The translations under genes were made by a program, and so were the position numbers. This document shows positions 7,898 to 19,593 of a DNA stretch of 43,248 nucleotides, piece by piece. Origin of the DNA: JAICNG01 sp035765135 (GTDB lineage Bacteria > Gemmatimonadota > Gemmatimonadetes > Gemmatimonadales > Gemmatimonadaceae); NCBI GenBank assembly GCA_035765135.1, contig DASTYE010000024.1, positions 1-43,248 of the forward strand, written 5' to 3'. Every line of letters starts with the position of its first letter. The stretch's first letter is position 1. The notes beneath the pieces were generated by a model. The model searched no databases. It saw only the letters and a program-made list of their open reading frames with translations, and was not told the origin of the DNA.

Positions 7898-9351
7898 CAG
7901 TCGTGCTCTCCAGGCGTCTCGGGTGAGTAGTCGACGTGCATACCGGAGCTGTCGATCTCCGTCGTCGCCGCGTGCGTGCGCAGCCGCGGCGGAATGATCT
8001 CCTTCACCTCGGCGATGGCGATCACCGGGAACTGCTTGATGAACAGCAGGAACCACATCGAGAACCAGCCGAAGCTCCCCATCAGAATCGACCAGTCGAC
8101 CCACGTCGGCGCATAGGTCGTCCACTGCCACGGCTCGTACTCGTGTGACAGCGACGGGATCACGATCACGAACCGCTCGAACCACATCCCGAGGTTGATG
8201 AAGAGGCTCAGGATGAAGAGCCACGTCGTGTTGCGTCGCATCCGCTGCGAGAAGAGCGTCATCGGCAGGATCATGTTGCAGGTCAGCATGATCCACGCGG
8301 CCCACCACCACTGGCCGAACACGCGGTTCATGAAGTACTCCTGCTCCACCTTGTTCCCGCTGTACCAGGCCACCCAGAACTCTGTCAGGTACGCGAGACC
8401 CACGACGAGCGACGTGAACAGGCACAGCTTGGCCGCGGCATCGAGGTGGTTGATCGTCACGTAGTGCCGCAGGCCGAACCAGCGGCGGAGCGGGATGATG
8501 ATCGTGAAGACCATCCCGATCCCGGAAAAGATCGCTCCCGCGACGAAGTAGGGCGGGAAGATCGTGGCGTGCCATCCGGGGACGAGCGCCATCGCGAAGT
8601 CGAACGACACGACCGAGTGCACCGACAGCACCAGCGGGGTCGAGAACGCCGCCAGGAAGAGATACGCCCTCGTGAAGTGGCGCCACTCTCGATCGCTGTT
8701 GCGCCAGCCAAGCGAGAGCATCGCGTAAATGCGCTTCCGAATCGGGTTCGTCTCACGATCGCGAAGCGCCGCGATGTCGGGCACCAGTCCGACGTACAGG
8801 AACGTCGTCGACACGGTGAGGTACGTGAGGATCGCGAACACGTCCCACACGAGCGGGCTCTTGAAATTCGGCCAGATGAACCGCCAATGCGGATACGGAA
8901 TCAGCCAGAAGAACTTCCAGGGACGCCCGAGGTGCAGAATCGGGAAGAGTCCCGCCGTCATGACGGCGAAGACGGTCATCGCCTCCGCGCACCGGTAGAT
9001 CGTCGTGCGGAATCCGGCGCGGAACAGATAGAGGATGGCCGAGATCAGCGTGCCCGCGTGGCCGATACCGACCCAGAAGACGAAGGTGATGATGTACACA
9101 CCCCACATCACCGGCGGGTTGTAGCCGGCGACGCCGAGGCCCATGTAGATTTGGTAGATCCACGTGCCGATGCCTATCAGCAGGGCGGTGATCGCGAGCC
9201 CGAGCCCGATGAACCACGCGACCGTCGGGGTGAGCGTCGCGATGATTTCATCGTTGACTTGCTGGTAGCTGCGAACCGCGGGGAGCTGGATGTTCGCCGA
9301 CGGGATGTTCGGGCGCGGCACCTCTTCAGCCGGGCGAGCGACGGTGGCCAT
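7897..9351 (-). CDS. actC: Alternative Complex III quinol-binding membrane subunit ActC (NrfD/PsrC family)
   Basis: A 484-residue polytopic protein of the NrfD family with ten or so transmembrane helices. It begins with a soluble segment (~1-45), then LTPTVAWFIGLGLAITALLI, the conserved FVFWVGIGHAGTLISAILYLF helix, HLGRPWKFFWLIPYP, and a HEYEPW loop near the end. In ACIII this subunit oxidises menaquinol or ubiquinol and passes electrons to ActB, in the style of Psr/Nrf complexes. It lies 11 nt after actB and overlaps actD by 1 nt at the start/stop. Confidence 0.94.
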   Translation of the reverse strand: MATVARPAEEVPRPNIPSANIQLPAVRSYQQVNDEIIATLTPTVAWFIGLGLAITALLIGIGTWIYQIYMGLGVAGYNPPVMWGVYIITFVFWVGIGHAGTLISAILYLFRAGFRTTIYRCAEAMTVFAVMTAGLFPILHLGRPWKFFWLIPYPHWRFIWPNFKSPLVWDVFAILTYLTVSTTFLYVGLVPDIAALRDRETNPIRKRIYAMLSLGWRNSDREWRHFTRAYLFLAAFSTPLVLSVHSVVSFDFAMALVPGWHATIFPPYFVAGAIFSGIGMVFTIIIPLRRWFGLRHYVTINHLDAAAKLCLFTSLVVGLAYLTEFWVAWYSGNKVEQEYFMNRVFGQWWWAAWIMLTCNMILPMTLFSQRMRRNTTWLFILSLFINLGMWFERFVIVIPSLSHEYEPWQWTTYAPTWVDWSILMGSFGWFSMWFLLFIKQFPVIAIAEVKEIIPPRLRTHAATTEIDSSGMHVDYSPETPGEHD

Positions 9352-9362
9352 GTTCGCCGCTC

Positions 9363-12500
<3,138 letters not shown>

Positions 12501-12504
12501 GGGC

Positions 12505-13041
12505 TCAGTAGTGACAGACGCTGCAGTCGTAGCGCACCCGCTGCTGGATGTGGCAGCTGATGCACCATCCCATGTTGAGATTCTGCTGCTGATACACGGG
12601 AAGCATGTCCTGGACGGGACCGTGACACTGCTGACAGGTGACACCCGCGTTCACGTGTCGCATGTGCGGGAACTGCACGTAGTCGGGCACCTTGTGGATG
12701 CGGATCCACGGAATGGGCTGATTCTTCGCCGCGAACTGCTGCAGCTTGGCGACTTCGGGACGCGCGGTGCCATCGGGACGCCGCGGACCAATGACGGTGT
12801 GGCATCCCATGCAGGTGGACATCGCGGGGAGTCCGGGGTCGGGCGACTTGTTGGCGGAGTTGTGGCAATACAGGCAGTTCATCTGGAGCCCGACGACGTG
12901 CGGATTGTGCGGGAAGATGATTGGCTGCTGCGGCGCGCGTCCCTGCGGGGTGGAGCCACCGCTGACGGCGGAGAGGAGGACGGCGGCGGCGGCCAGAGCG
13001 ATCAGGCCGGGGTACACCGCCCACTTCTTCCTAGTCGTCAT
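12505..13041 (-). CDS. actA: Alternative Complex III pentaheme cytochrome c ActA
   Basis: A 178-residue periplasmic multiheme cytochrome. An N-terminal membrane anchor (residues ~8-27) precedes five heme-binding sites: CLYCH (56-60), CMGCH (77-81), CQQCH (136-140), CISCH (160-164) and CSVCH (173-177). Five hemes is the standard number for ActA. It is the first gene of the act operon and 4 nt upstream of actB. No strong Shine-Dalgarno is seen before ATG 13041. A promoter candidate and Crp/Fnr-type palindrome lie upstream, so its level may be tied to a global regulator. Confidence 0.95.
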   Translation of the reverse strand: MTTRKKWAVYPGLIALAAAAVLLSAVSGGSTPQGRAPQQPIIFPHNPHVVGLQMNCLYCHNSANKSPDPGLPAMSTCMGCHTVIGPRRPDGTARPEVAKLQQFAAKNQPIPWIRIHKVPDYVQFPHMRHVNAGVTCQQCHGPVQDMLPVYQQQNLNMGWCISCHIQQRVRYDCSVCHY

Positions 13042-13075
13042 CGCGGGGCAGATGCGTGGACGGAGAGCGTTTCGT

Positions 13076-13097
13076 CCTTGTGAACAATTTCACAAGG
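13076..13097. promoter_or_regulatory. Crp/Fnr-type palindromic operator upstream of actA
   Basis: A perfect 9-bp inverted repeat, CCTTGTGAA-CAAT-TTCACAAGG, contains TGTGA-N6-TCACA, the E. coli CRP core, so a Crp/Fnr-superfamily protein is a plausible ligand. Its centre is about 45 bp from the actA ATG. It sits downstream of the candidate promoter at 13114-13143, which would suggest repression; if transcription instead starts just before the ATG, it would sit near -41.5, an activator position. Confidence 0.6.
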
Positions 13098-13113
13098 GCA
13101 ATGAACGGCGGGA

Positions 13114-13143
13114 ATAATGACCACTCCCGATCCCGGTTCGCAA
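13114..13143 (-). promoter_or_regulatory. Candidate sigma-70-like promoter of the act operon
   Basis: On the minus strand TTGCGA (13143-13138) and CATTAT (13119-13114) are separated by 18 nt, each matching four of six consensus bases. Transcription would start near 13107 and run through the palindrome into actA. This is the most AT-rich part of the gap. Weak evidence alone. Confidence 0.35.
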
Positions 13144-13195
13144 GGGTCGGTGCGGTTCCCGCGGCCGAGCGCGCGTCTGCAGAAAGCGCACCCGT

Positions 13196-13984
13196 TCATC
13201 GCTTCGCCGCCAACTGGGCCTGAGCGACGATTGCGTCACCCGTGGCGAGCACGGCCGCGCGCATCTCATCCGGCAACAGCGCCAGATTCGCGCGCGGCGT
13301 CTGCGTCAAACGCAACGGCCACGCGCTTCCGTAAACGAATCGCTCCGCGCCGCAGGTCCGCACGAGATGCGCGAGATCATCTTCCGGCGGACCCCACACC
13401 CAGGAGATGTCCCACCACACGCGTGCGCGTTCCGCCGGCGTGAGACCCCAATGCACCTCCTCGATCAGCGCGCGACCCGCCGCACACACTACGATGTGCA
13501 CGCGCTCGCTCGCGCGGACGAGCGTCCTGACCGCCGCACCGCTCAGATCGCCAGCGGTATCCATCCAGTGACGCTGGCGCGCATCCTCGAACCGGGTGGT
13601 CAGCAGCAGCACGAGGCCCAGCTCGCCGCAGGCGATCGCGAGCTCTCTCATCGATGGCTCCTCAGGCCCCATGCCCCATTGCGGCGGATAGGCGCGGAGC
13701 GCCGGTGCCTCGCGCTCTGCCGCCGCTCGAGCCGCGTGCTCCCACCGCGGCCAATCGGGACGGACCGACGGAGCTGGCCGCAACGTACCGAGCCACGGCT
13801 CGAGCGCCTTGAACAGGGCGTCGTTCCCGGTTGACGGGTCTCGCCAGAATGCCGACGGCAGATGACCGACCCACGCGCCGCTCGCCCCCTCGCGCTCCAG
13901 AACGCGCGCGAGGATCTCAGGATCGGGGTGTGGAACGTCGCGGAACGGGTAGCCGCCGATCCACGTGTGCACGTCGATCGTCAT
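13196..13984 (-). CDS. Amidohydrolase-2-fold protein that has lost metal ligands (probable pseudoenzyme)
   Basis: A 262-residue TIM-barrel-like protein beginning MTIDVHTWIGG. It is related to the Amidohydro_2 superfamily and probably a distant paralogue of the gene upstream, whose stop it overlaps (ATGA). Residues expected to bind metal are changed: the first-strand HxH is HTW, the usual AHxGG strand reads VVCAAGR, and the final GSD is YGSAWP. Catalysis of the usual hydrolytic or decarboxylating type is therefore doubtful. It may act as a structural or regulatory partner of the intact paralogue, or bind ligand without metal. Last gene of the run; its stop is about 155 bp from actA. Confidence 0.7.
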   Translation of the reverse strand: MTIDVHTWIGGYPFRDVPHPDPEILARVLEREGASGAWVGHLPSAFWRDPSTGNDALFKALEPWLGTLRPAPSVRPDWPRWEHAARAAAEREAPALRAYPPQWGMGPEEPSMRELAIACGELGLVLLLTTRFEDARQRHWMDTAGDLSGAAVRTLVRASERVHIVVCAAGRALIEEVHWGLTPAERARVWWDISWVWGPPEDDLAHLVRTCGAERFVYGSAWPLRLTQTPRANLALLPDEMRAAVLATGDAIVAQAQLAAKR

Positions 13985-14871
13985 CGCACCCCCACCGCCG
14001 ACGCGTCACTCGACGGGGCGCTCACCACCAACATTGGGAAGCTGTTCGGCGGAAAGATGCGCGCGGCATTGCGCCATCGGATCGAGGCCATCTCGTCCGC
14101 TGACAGGCCGATGACCTCGAGCGCCCAGAGCTTCGCCAGCCCGGTTTCCATCGTCAGGTCCGAGCCCCACACCATTCGCGCCGCTCCAACGGCGGCGAGC
14201 GTACGGTCGAGCATTCCGCGATCGACCCCGCTGCCGGAGAGATCGACGTAGACGTTAGGCACGTCCAGCAGCGCCGGGAGCGTGTGCTGCCAATCGCCTC
14301 CCCCACCGATGTGCGCCAGAATGAACGATGCGTGCGGATGCCGCGCGGCGAGACGCGCGAGCTCGATGCCATCGGATGCCTCCTGGCCGGGCCAGTCGCG
14401 GCGGCGATGCTGCCAGACGTGCTGAAGCACCGGCACACCGCGCCGCGCCGCCTCCTCGGCGATCACGTCGAGCAGTGGATCATCCGCACGACGGCTCGCG
14501 GCCAGCTTGATTCCGATGGCGCCCTGCGCGAGACATCGCTCGATCTCGCGCAGTGAATGCCCGGTGTCGTTCGGATTGACGGTGACGTAGCTGCGCACGC
14601 GGCCACTCTCGCGCTTCTGCAGCGCCAGCATCTCATCATTCCCCAGCGTGACATCCGCGGGCGATGGAAAATAGATGGGCGAGGTATGTCCCCACGTCCC
14701 GAGAATCGATGCGACGTGGACGGTGACGCCCATGCGGTCGCCGGCCCGCAATCGTGAGGCATTGCGTTCCTGCCAGTCCCTGCGACCACATCGCGCGTGG
14801 AGGAAGTGCGCGTGCACTTCGATGAGCGGCTCCGCTCCCGCGAGCGGAACATCGCGATGCGAGGCGCTCAC
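13981..14871 (-). CDS. Amidohydrolase-2 family metal-dependent hydrolase
   Basis: A 296-residue TIM-barrel hydrolase with the metal site intact: IEVHAHF (HxH) on strand 1, VLQHVWQHR mid-barrel, ILAHIGGGG, and the catalytic Asp in MVWGSDL. The substrate cannot be read from sequence; the family covers amide and lactone hydrolases and decarboxylases. No signal peptide, so cytoplasmic. It overlaps the aminotransferase-like gene upstream (ATGA) and the degenerate paralogue downstream, implying translational coupling of all three. Confidence 0.85.
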   Translation of the reverse strand: MSASHRDVPLAGAEPLIEVHAHFLHARCGRRDWQERNASRLRAGDRMGVTVHVASILGTWGHTSPIYFPSPADVTLGNDEMLALQKRESGRVRSYVTVNPNDTGHSLREIERCLAQGAIGIKLAASRRADDPLLDVIAEEAARRGVPVLQHVWQHRRRDWPGQEASDGIELARLAARHPHASFILAHIGGGGDWQHTLPALLDVPNVYVDLSGSGVDRGMLDRTLAAVGAARMVWGSDLTMETGLAKLWALEVIGLSADEMASIRWRNAARIFPPNSFPMLVVSAPSSDASAVGVR

Positions 14872-16085
14872 TCCTCGTCGCGCAGGCGCACGAGCGCCGA
14901 GCTGGCCGCGCTCTCGATTCCGGCGATCGCCTCCTCGTCGTGCGCCAGCGACGGAAAGTCGTACGCACCACGCTTGAAGAGCACGCCGGCCTCGGCCGCA
15001 AGCTCGAGGAATCGGCTCTCACGCTCGGGAGAATCGAACCGGAGCATCCACATCTGATCCAGTCCATCGGTACGCACGCCCTCGATGCGGCTCGCCGCGA
15101 TCGCTCGATCGACCGCGCCCCGCATCTCGGCGCCGATTTCGCCGAGCGACTCACACACCTCGGCGCGGGCGTGCCATTCGATGACCGCCCGCGCGGCGGC
15201 GAGCGCGACGGTCTCGCTGGCGAGCGTCGACGAAATCCACGTGTCCCCGGCCGCACGCATGACCGACTCGCGCCCGACGACGGCGGCCAGCGGATACCCG
15301 TTCGCGAGCGCCTTGCCGAACACGGCGAGGTCGGGTGTGACGTCCACCAGCTCCTGAAATCCACCGGTCTTCAGCCGGAAGCCGGTCTTGAGCTCGTCGA
15401 AGATCAGCACGGCGCCCGAGTCGTCGCAGGCGCGGCGGGCCGTGGTGATCCACTCCATCGTCGGCAGCCGTTCGATGACCGGCTCGATGACGATCGCCGC
15501 GAGGTAATCCCCCGCACCTTTCGCCGCCGTGTCCAGCGCGTCCGCATCGTCGAACGGCACACGCACAATATCGGCGCGCACGCTCTCGGGAACTCCAGCG
15601 GCATCACTCGACCAGTCGAGCCACCCGAAATAGCCGCAGGCGATCACGACCGTGCGACCGGTATGTGCACGCGCGATGCGCACGGCCGCGGAAACTCCCT
15701 CGGCGCCGGTCTTGAGGAAGCGCACCTGCTCGCCGCATGGAACGAGCTCGGCCAAACGCTCGGCGACGTCGATCTCGAGTACGGGGGACAGGCCGGCGAC
15801 GTTACCCGTGGTGGCCGCATCGATCACGGCACGCGTCACCACCTCGTCGGCGTATCCAAGCGCGACGGCGCCGAGCGCCATGGTGCAGTCGATCAGCTCG
15901 CGTCCATCGGCGGTCTCGATGCGACAGCCGCTCGCGCGAACGAAATGGGTAGGCAGCTCTCCGACGCGTTCGCCGAACAACGCGTTTGGACGTTTGCTGC
16001 CTGTTGACGCGCCGCCGGGAATGATCGCGGCGGCCCGAGGGCGCCAGATGTTCTCGTCAGAGCGATCGAAGTCGAGGATGGCCAT
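14868..16085 (-). CDS. Class III PLP aminotransferase, glutamate-1-semialdehyde aminomutase-like
   Basis: A 405-residue fold-type I PLP enzyme. It opens with IPGGASTGSKRP and has LGYAD, FLKTGAEGVSAAVRIARAHTGR (phosphate loop region), IFDELKTGFR with D230, and the Schiff-base K258 in DLAVFGKALANGYPLAAVVG. These patterns match glutamate-1-semialdehyde 2,1-aminomutases and related amino-sugar or amino-acid aminotransferases. Its setting, overlapping two amidohydrolase-fold genes and near glycan-degrading genes, argues against tetrapyrrole synthesis and for a specialised transaminase or aminomutase. Start ATG at 16085, 33 nt after the methyltransferase stop. Confidence 0.9.
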   Translation of the reverse strand: MAILDFDRSDENIWRPRAAAIIPGGASTGSKRPNALFGERVGELPTHFVRASGCRIETADGRELIDCTMALGAVALGYADEVVTRAVIDAATTGNVAGLSPVLEIDVAERLAELVPCGEQVRFLKTGAEGVSAAVRIARAHTGRTVVIACGYFGWLDWSSDAAGVPESVRADIVRVPFDDADALDTAAKGAGDYLAAIVIEPVIERLPTMEWITTARRACDDSGAVLIFDELKTGFRLKTGGFQELVDVTPDLAVFGKALANGYPLAAVVGRESVMRAAGDTWISSTLASETVALAAARAVIEWHARAEVCESLGEIGAEMRGAVDRAIAASRIEGVRTDGLDQMWMLRFDSPERESRFLELAAEAGVLFKRGAYDFPSLAHDEEAIAGIESAASSALVRLRDEE

Positions 16086-16118
16086 CGCGATACAAGAACG
16101 CGGAGCCCGCGCCGAGCG

Positions 16119-16865
16119 TCAAGGCCGCCGCCGCGCGCGCTCGAGCGCGCGGGACACCTCGATCGCCATCGCGCGAACCAGATCGATCTCCCGGGCGTCC
16201 GGGGCCGCCCGAAAGGTGAGCGACCGGACCGTCCGCAGAACGAGCTCATCGTTTCTCGTCTTGAAGAACTCGATCGCTCGCAATGCCTGCTCGATGTCCG
16301 CAAAGAGGCGCTCGAACTGTTCACTCGTGGCAGGCGGTGCGTCCTTGCGCGGGGCGCGGCGCGCTCGCGCGTGCTCGGGAGCGGCGAGGCGCAGTTCGTA
16401 CATAGCGATCACGGCGGCCTGCGCGAGATTCAGCGATGCGTAGTCGGTGGTCGGAATCGTGACCACCAGGTTCGCGCGATCGAGCGCCTCGTTGTCGAGG
16501 CCGCGGTCTTCACGCCCGAAGAGGATGGCGACGTCCCCATCGTCAGTGGACCGCACGAGCTCGGTCGCCGCCTCACGCGGGGCGGCGACGCGGCGCTTCG
16601 CTGCCCGCTGTCGAGCGGTGTAGGCGGCGACGAGAACGCATCCGTCGAGCGCGTCCTCGACAGTCTCGCAATGCCGAATGCTCGCGACGAGATCATCGCT
16701 GTCGTGCGCCACGAAACGAATGCGTGACGGGTCGTATTCCGCGGGGCGCACCAGGGTCAGCATGGTCAGGCCCATGTTCTTCATCGCCCGCACGACCGCC
16801 GCGATATTCACCGGGTCCTGCGGCTCGTGCAGCACAACGCGTACGCGGGAGAGCGGGTCAGTCAC
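16119..16865 (-). CDS. trmJ: SpoU/TrmH-superfamily RNA 2'-O-methyltransferase, TrmJ-like
   Basis: A 248-residue SPOUT methyltransferase. The start is RVVLHEPQDPVNIAAVVRAM, the TrmJ/LasT motif. The knot region has ILFGREDRGLDNEAL and then IPTTDYASLNLAQAAVIAMY, the SAM-binding motifs 2 and 3. TrmJ methylates the 2'-OH of tRNA position 32; rRNA is possible. The GTG at 16865 overlaps the heparinase stop, and the long upstream frame is inside that gene. A housekeeping RNA gene embedded in a catabolic-looking run is odd and may simply ride on the operon. The tail is Arg-rich. Confidence 0.9.
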   Translation of the reverse strand: MTDPLSRVRVVLHEPQDPVNIAAVVRAMKNMGLTMLTLVRPAEYDPSRIRFVAHDSDDLVASIRHCETVEDALDGCVLVAAYTARQRAAKRRVAAPREAATELVRSTDDGDVAILFGREDRGLDNEALDRANLVVTIPTTDYASLNLAQAAVIAMYELRLAAPEHARARRAPRKDAPPATSEQFERLFADIEQALRAIEFFKTRNDELVLRTVRSLTFRAAPDAREIDLVRAMAIEVSRALERARRRP

Positions 16866-19593
16866 GCTCGAGCATGAGCGGGAGAAATCGCGCGGGCGAC
16901 TGGCGGTCGCCCTGGAGGTATGTCCATCCCCCTCCTCCGCTGAGCACGAGCTGCCCGCGGCGCCGGACACGGCGCTTCGACATTTCGTTCACAAGAACGT
17001 CGATCGCGACGGGCACCTCGCGACCGGGGCCGAGCGCCGCGACCGGAATCTCGAAAATCATGGCATATCCGCGAGAGTCGGCAATCCATTGAGCTTCCAT
17101 CGGCACTTCGGCGCGCATGCCATCCACCGGGCGCACGCGGAGTCGCGGCGCGGGCTCTTCGGGGACGACGAGCCACCCGGCAGGCCGATCCCATCCCCGT
17201 GCGGCGACGTACAGCTGCACACCATCGCTATGGATATCAGGATGCTCGTTATCGAGCGCGGGGTCGGGGGCATCCGGCCGCCGAAAGGCGACCTCCGCTT
17301 TCTCCACGGACACGGCGATCACCAGATGAACGCCGGTGTTCGAGATCGCGACGACCGCGCGTGGCCGGCCGGCTTCCTCCCAGCTCTCCTCGGATCGACG
17401 CCACGAGCTCTCGCCCAGCTCCACCATGAGCGGTGGTGCGCCGGCGCGAACGCGAGGCAGGCTCGCGACCGACGGCGGGCGATCCGATCCGGGCAGGGTG
17501 ATCGGCCCCGGCTTTGTCTGCACGCGTCGACCGCCCAACTCGATGGAGCTACGTGCCCCTCCGCTGTGCAGGGTGACCGACCATCCGTCATCACGGCGGG
17601 CATGCTCGTGGCGCTCATGTTCTCCCCGTTGAACGACGAGCAGCCCATCGCGCACACTGACCCCCGTGACCGCGCGGCCCCAGCTCCACACGCTCGTTAT
17701 GCTTCCCGCGCTCGCCACGACGCGCACCAGCGAGAACGGTCGCTCGCCTTGCCCCGGCGGGCCCGGCGCGATGGCGCGCCACCACTCCGCCGCATCCGAG
17801 GCGGTTATCCATGTCTCGATATCCGGGGCATGGTGAGCGCGCAAACGCACGACCGCCTCGTCAGGCACGGAAGCACATGCGGTGTCGCGCAGAAACGAGA
17901 ACCCATCGTCCGGTGCCGTGCCCCCGGTGATCGGCGCTGGCGTGAGGTCGAGGCTCAACTCGTCAGGGGGCACGTGAATGGGCAGCTCCGTGCGGACGTC
18001 CCTCGTAGCATCCCACTCGAGTCGATCCACGAGATAGTCCGGCATGACGATGACCGATCGACGAGCGCGCACTCCGGGGGCAAGCCCGACGGCCTCGGCC
18101 TCCACCCATCCGGCGGCGCCGCGCTCCTCGTGCGCGGCCAGCTGCCCCGAGACTCGCGCCTGCGACGTGCCATCGAAGAGCGGAGCGTTGTGCGCGAGCG
18201 TCGAGCGGTACCAATGCAGAGTGGGATCGACATACGAGCCCGTGCCGTAGTCGTCGAGGATGCGGTCCGCTCCTCGCGCGAACAGCACGTTGAGGCGGTC
18301 GGGATGCCCGTGGCCGCCGCCGGTGTGACCATAGTCGAGCGCCACGTACGTCCGCCCCTCATCACGTCGAAAGACGGCGAGGCCCTGCCCCTCGAGCAAC
18401 GCCGACCGCGGAGCCGTGCGTGGAGCCTCCGGAAGCGAGGGGCGTGCGAAGAGCAACGCGCGCCAACCGAGATCGGCTCGTGTGAGCGATGACGCCTCCT
18501 CGTGAGGCTGCGTGTCCGCCGCACTTCGCCATCGACCGGTATCGCGGCGCGGCACGTCATCTCGGTAGAGCCGGGCGAGCGCGGCCGCGAGCCGCGGATC
18601 GTCTCGTCGCGCCAGGCCGAGCTCGAAGCTCTCGGCGAATCGCCATTGCCTGAGCGAGATCGCGTACTGTGAATCCCGGCGCGACGGAATCGTCAGGTCG
18701 GGGAGCGCGGTGACCAGCGGGAGCGCGAATCCCTCCTCGAACCGCCTCACGAGATCCGCCGACAAGGCCACGCCGGCCTGCTCGGTGAGCATGAGGCCGA
18801 ACCACAACCCGCGATGGGCGAACACGTGATAGTTTTCGCCCTCGTACCACGAGCCATCAGGGAGGAGACCCCGCGTCAGGTGGGCCGTGACTCCGGATGG
18901 CCCGTGAATCGCCTCCTCGATCATGCTCGGATCGCCGAGAAGCCGTCCGGCCGCGAGCAGCGTCGCCGCGTTCCATACTTGCCGGTTGGAATCGCCTTCG
19001 TCGAACGACGCGATCAGCTCAACGCTGGGCACGATCACCCGCTCTCGCACGCGAGTGCCGAGTGCGATAGCGCGTCCGCTGCTTTCGAGCAGCGACAGTG
19101 AGAGCGCCACCTGCAGCAGCCATATCGATTCGAGATAGGTGCTGAAGAACGGCCGCGTCGGACCGAGCGCGTTGTCGCGATTGGGATACTGGAGGTAGCG
19201 CTCGACGTAGCCGTCGAGAATGTGCTCGGCGAGTTCCGCCAACGTGACGTCGCCACGCAGCGCGTGGAGCGTGGCCGCGTGCACCGCGCGCTCGGCCAGC
19301 CACAGCTGGTACGACATGATCCACCACAGGTAGTCACGATCGCGTCGATATACCGCCCCGCATCTCGGACAGGTGTGCTCACGCGGAGAGAACGGGTCGA
19401 ACCGAAGCAGCATCCCGTCGCGAACGCAGCGCCCCCCGTCGCGCGACAGCAGCGCCTTCTCGTGAGGCACCTCGAAGCCTTCGCGCAACACGCGATCGAG
19501 ATCGGCGAGCAACGAGTCCGCCAGCGGAGCGAGCGGGCCGGCGGCGATCGCGCGACGCCCCAGGAGCGAGGCGTTGTCGAGAAGCAGCGTCAT
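16858..19593 (-). CDS. Heparinase II/III family polysaccharide lyase with C-terminal carbohydrate-binding-like domain
   Basis: A 911-residue protein. Residues ~80-345 form an (alpha/alpha) toroid containing GSWYEGENYHVFAHRG (Y250, Y255, H260). The heparinase II/III beta-domain follows, with ALDYGHTGGGHGHPDRLNVL (~419-437) and STLAHNAPLFDG (H468), the expected Tyr/His chemistry for beta-elimination of uronate-containing polysaccharides. A CxxC pair (C75/C78) lies near the start. The last ~220 residues resemble a CBM9/DOMON-like sandwich (NEHPDIHSDGVQLYV, YAMIFEIPVAAL). No clear signal peptide is seen, so location is uncertain. ATG 19593 overlaps the binding-protein stop (ATGA). Substrate unknown. 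Confidence 0.87.
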   Translation of the reverse strand: MTLLLDNASLLGRRAIAAGPLAPLADSLLADLDRVLREGFEVPHEKALLSRDGGRCVRDGMLLRFDPFSPREHTCPRCGAVYRRDRDYLWWIMSYQLWLAERAVHAATLHALRGDVTLAELAEHILDGYVERYLQYPNRDNALGPTRPFFSTYLESIWLLQVALSLSLLESSGRAIALGTRVRERVIVPSVELIASFDEGDSNRQVWNAATLLAAGRLLGDPSMIEEAIHGPSGVTAHLTRGLLPDGSWYEGENYHVFAHRGLWFGLMLTEQAGVALSADLVRRFEEGFALPLVTALPDLTIPSRRDSQYAISLRQWRFAESFELGLARRDDPRLAAALARLYRDDVPRRDTGRWRSAADTQPHEEASSLTRADLGWRALLFARPSLPEAPRTAPRSALLEGQGLAVFRRDEGRTYVALDYGHTGGGHGHPDRLNVLFARGADRILDDYGTGSYVDPTLHWYRSTLAHNAPLFDGTSQARVSGQLAAHEERGAAGWVEAEAVGLAPGVRARRSVIVMPDYLVDRLEWDATRDVRTELPIHVPPDELSLDLTPAPITGGTAPDDGFSFLRDTACASVPDEAVVRLRAHHAPDIETWITASDAAEWWRAIAPGPPGQGERPFSLVRVVASAGSITSVWSWGRAVTGVSVRDGLLVVQRGEHERHEHARRDDGWSVTLHSGGARSSIELGGRRVQTKPGPITLPGSDRPPSVASLPRVRAGAPPLMVELGESSWRRSEESWEEAGRPRAVVAISNTGVHLVIAVSVEKAEVAFRRPDAPDPALDNEHPDIHSDGVQLYVAARGWDRPAGWLVVPEEPAPRLRVRPVDGMRAEVPMEAQWIADSRGYAMIFEIPVAALGPGREVPVAIDVLVNEMSKRRVRRRGQLVLSGGGGWTYLQGDRQSPARFLPLMLERD

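Noticed and set aside
16678..18492. Plus-strand frame of about 600 codons opposite the heparinase gene
   Set aside because: Low-complexity Arg/Ala composition without domain signatures; the minus-strand heparinase is unmistakable.
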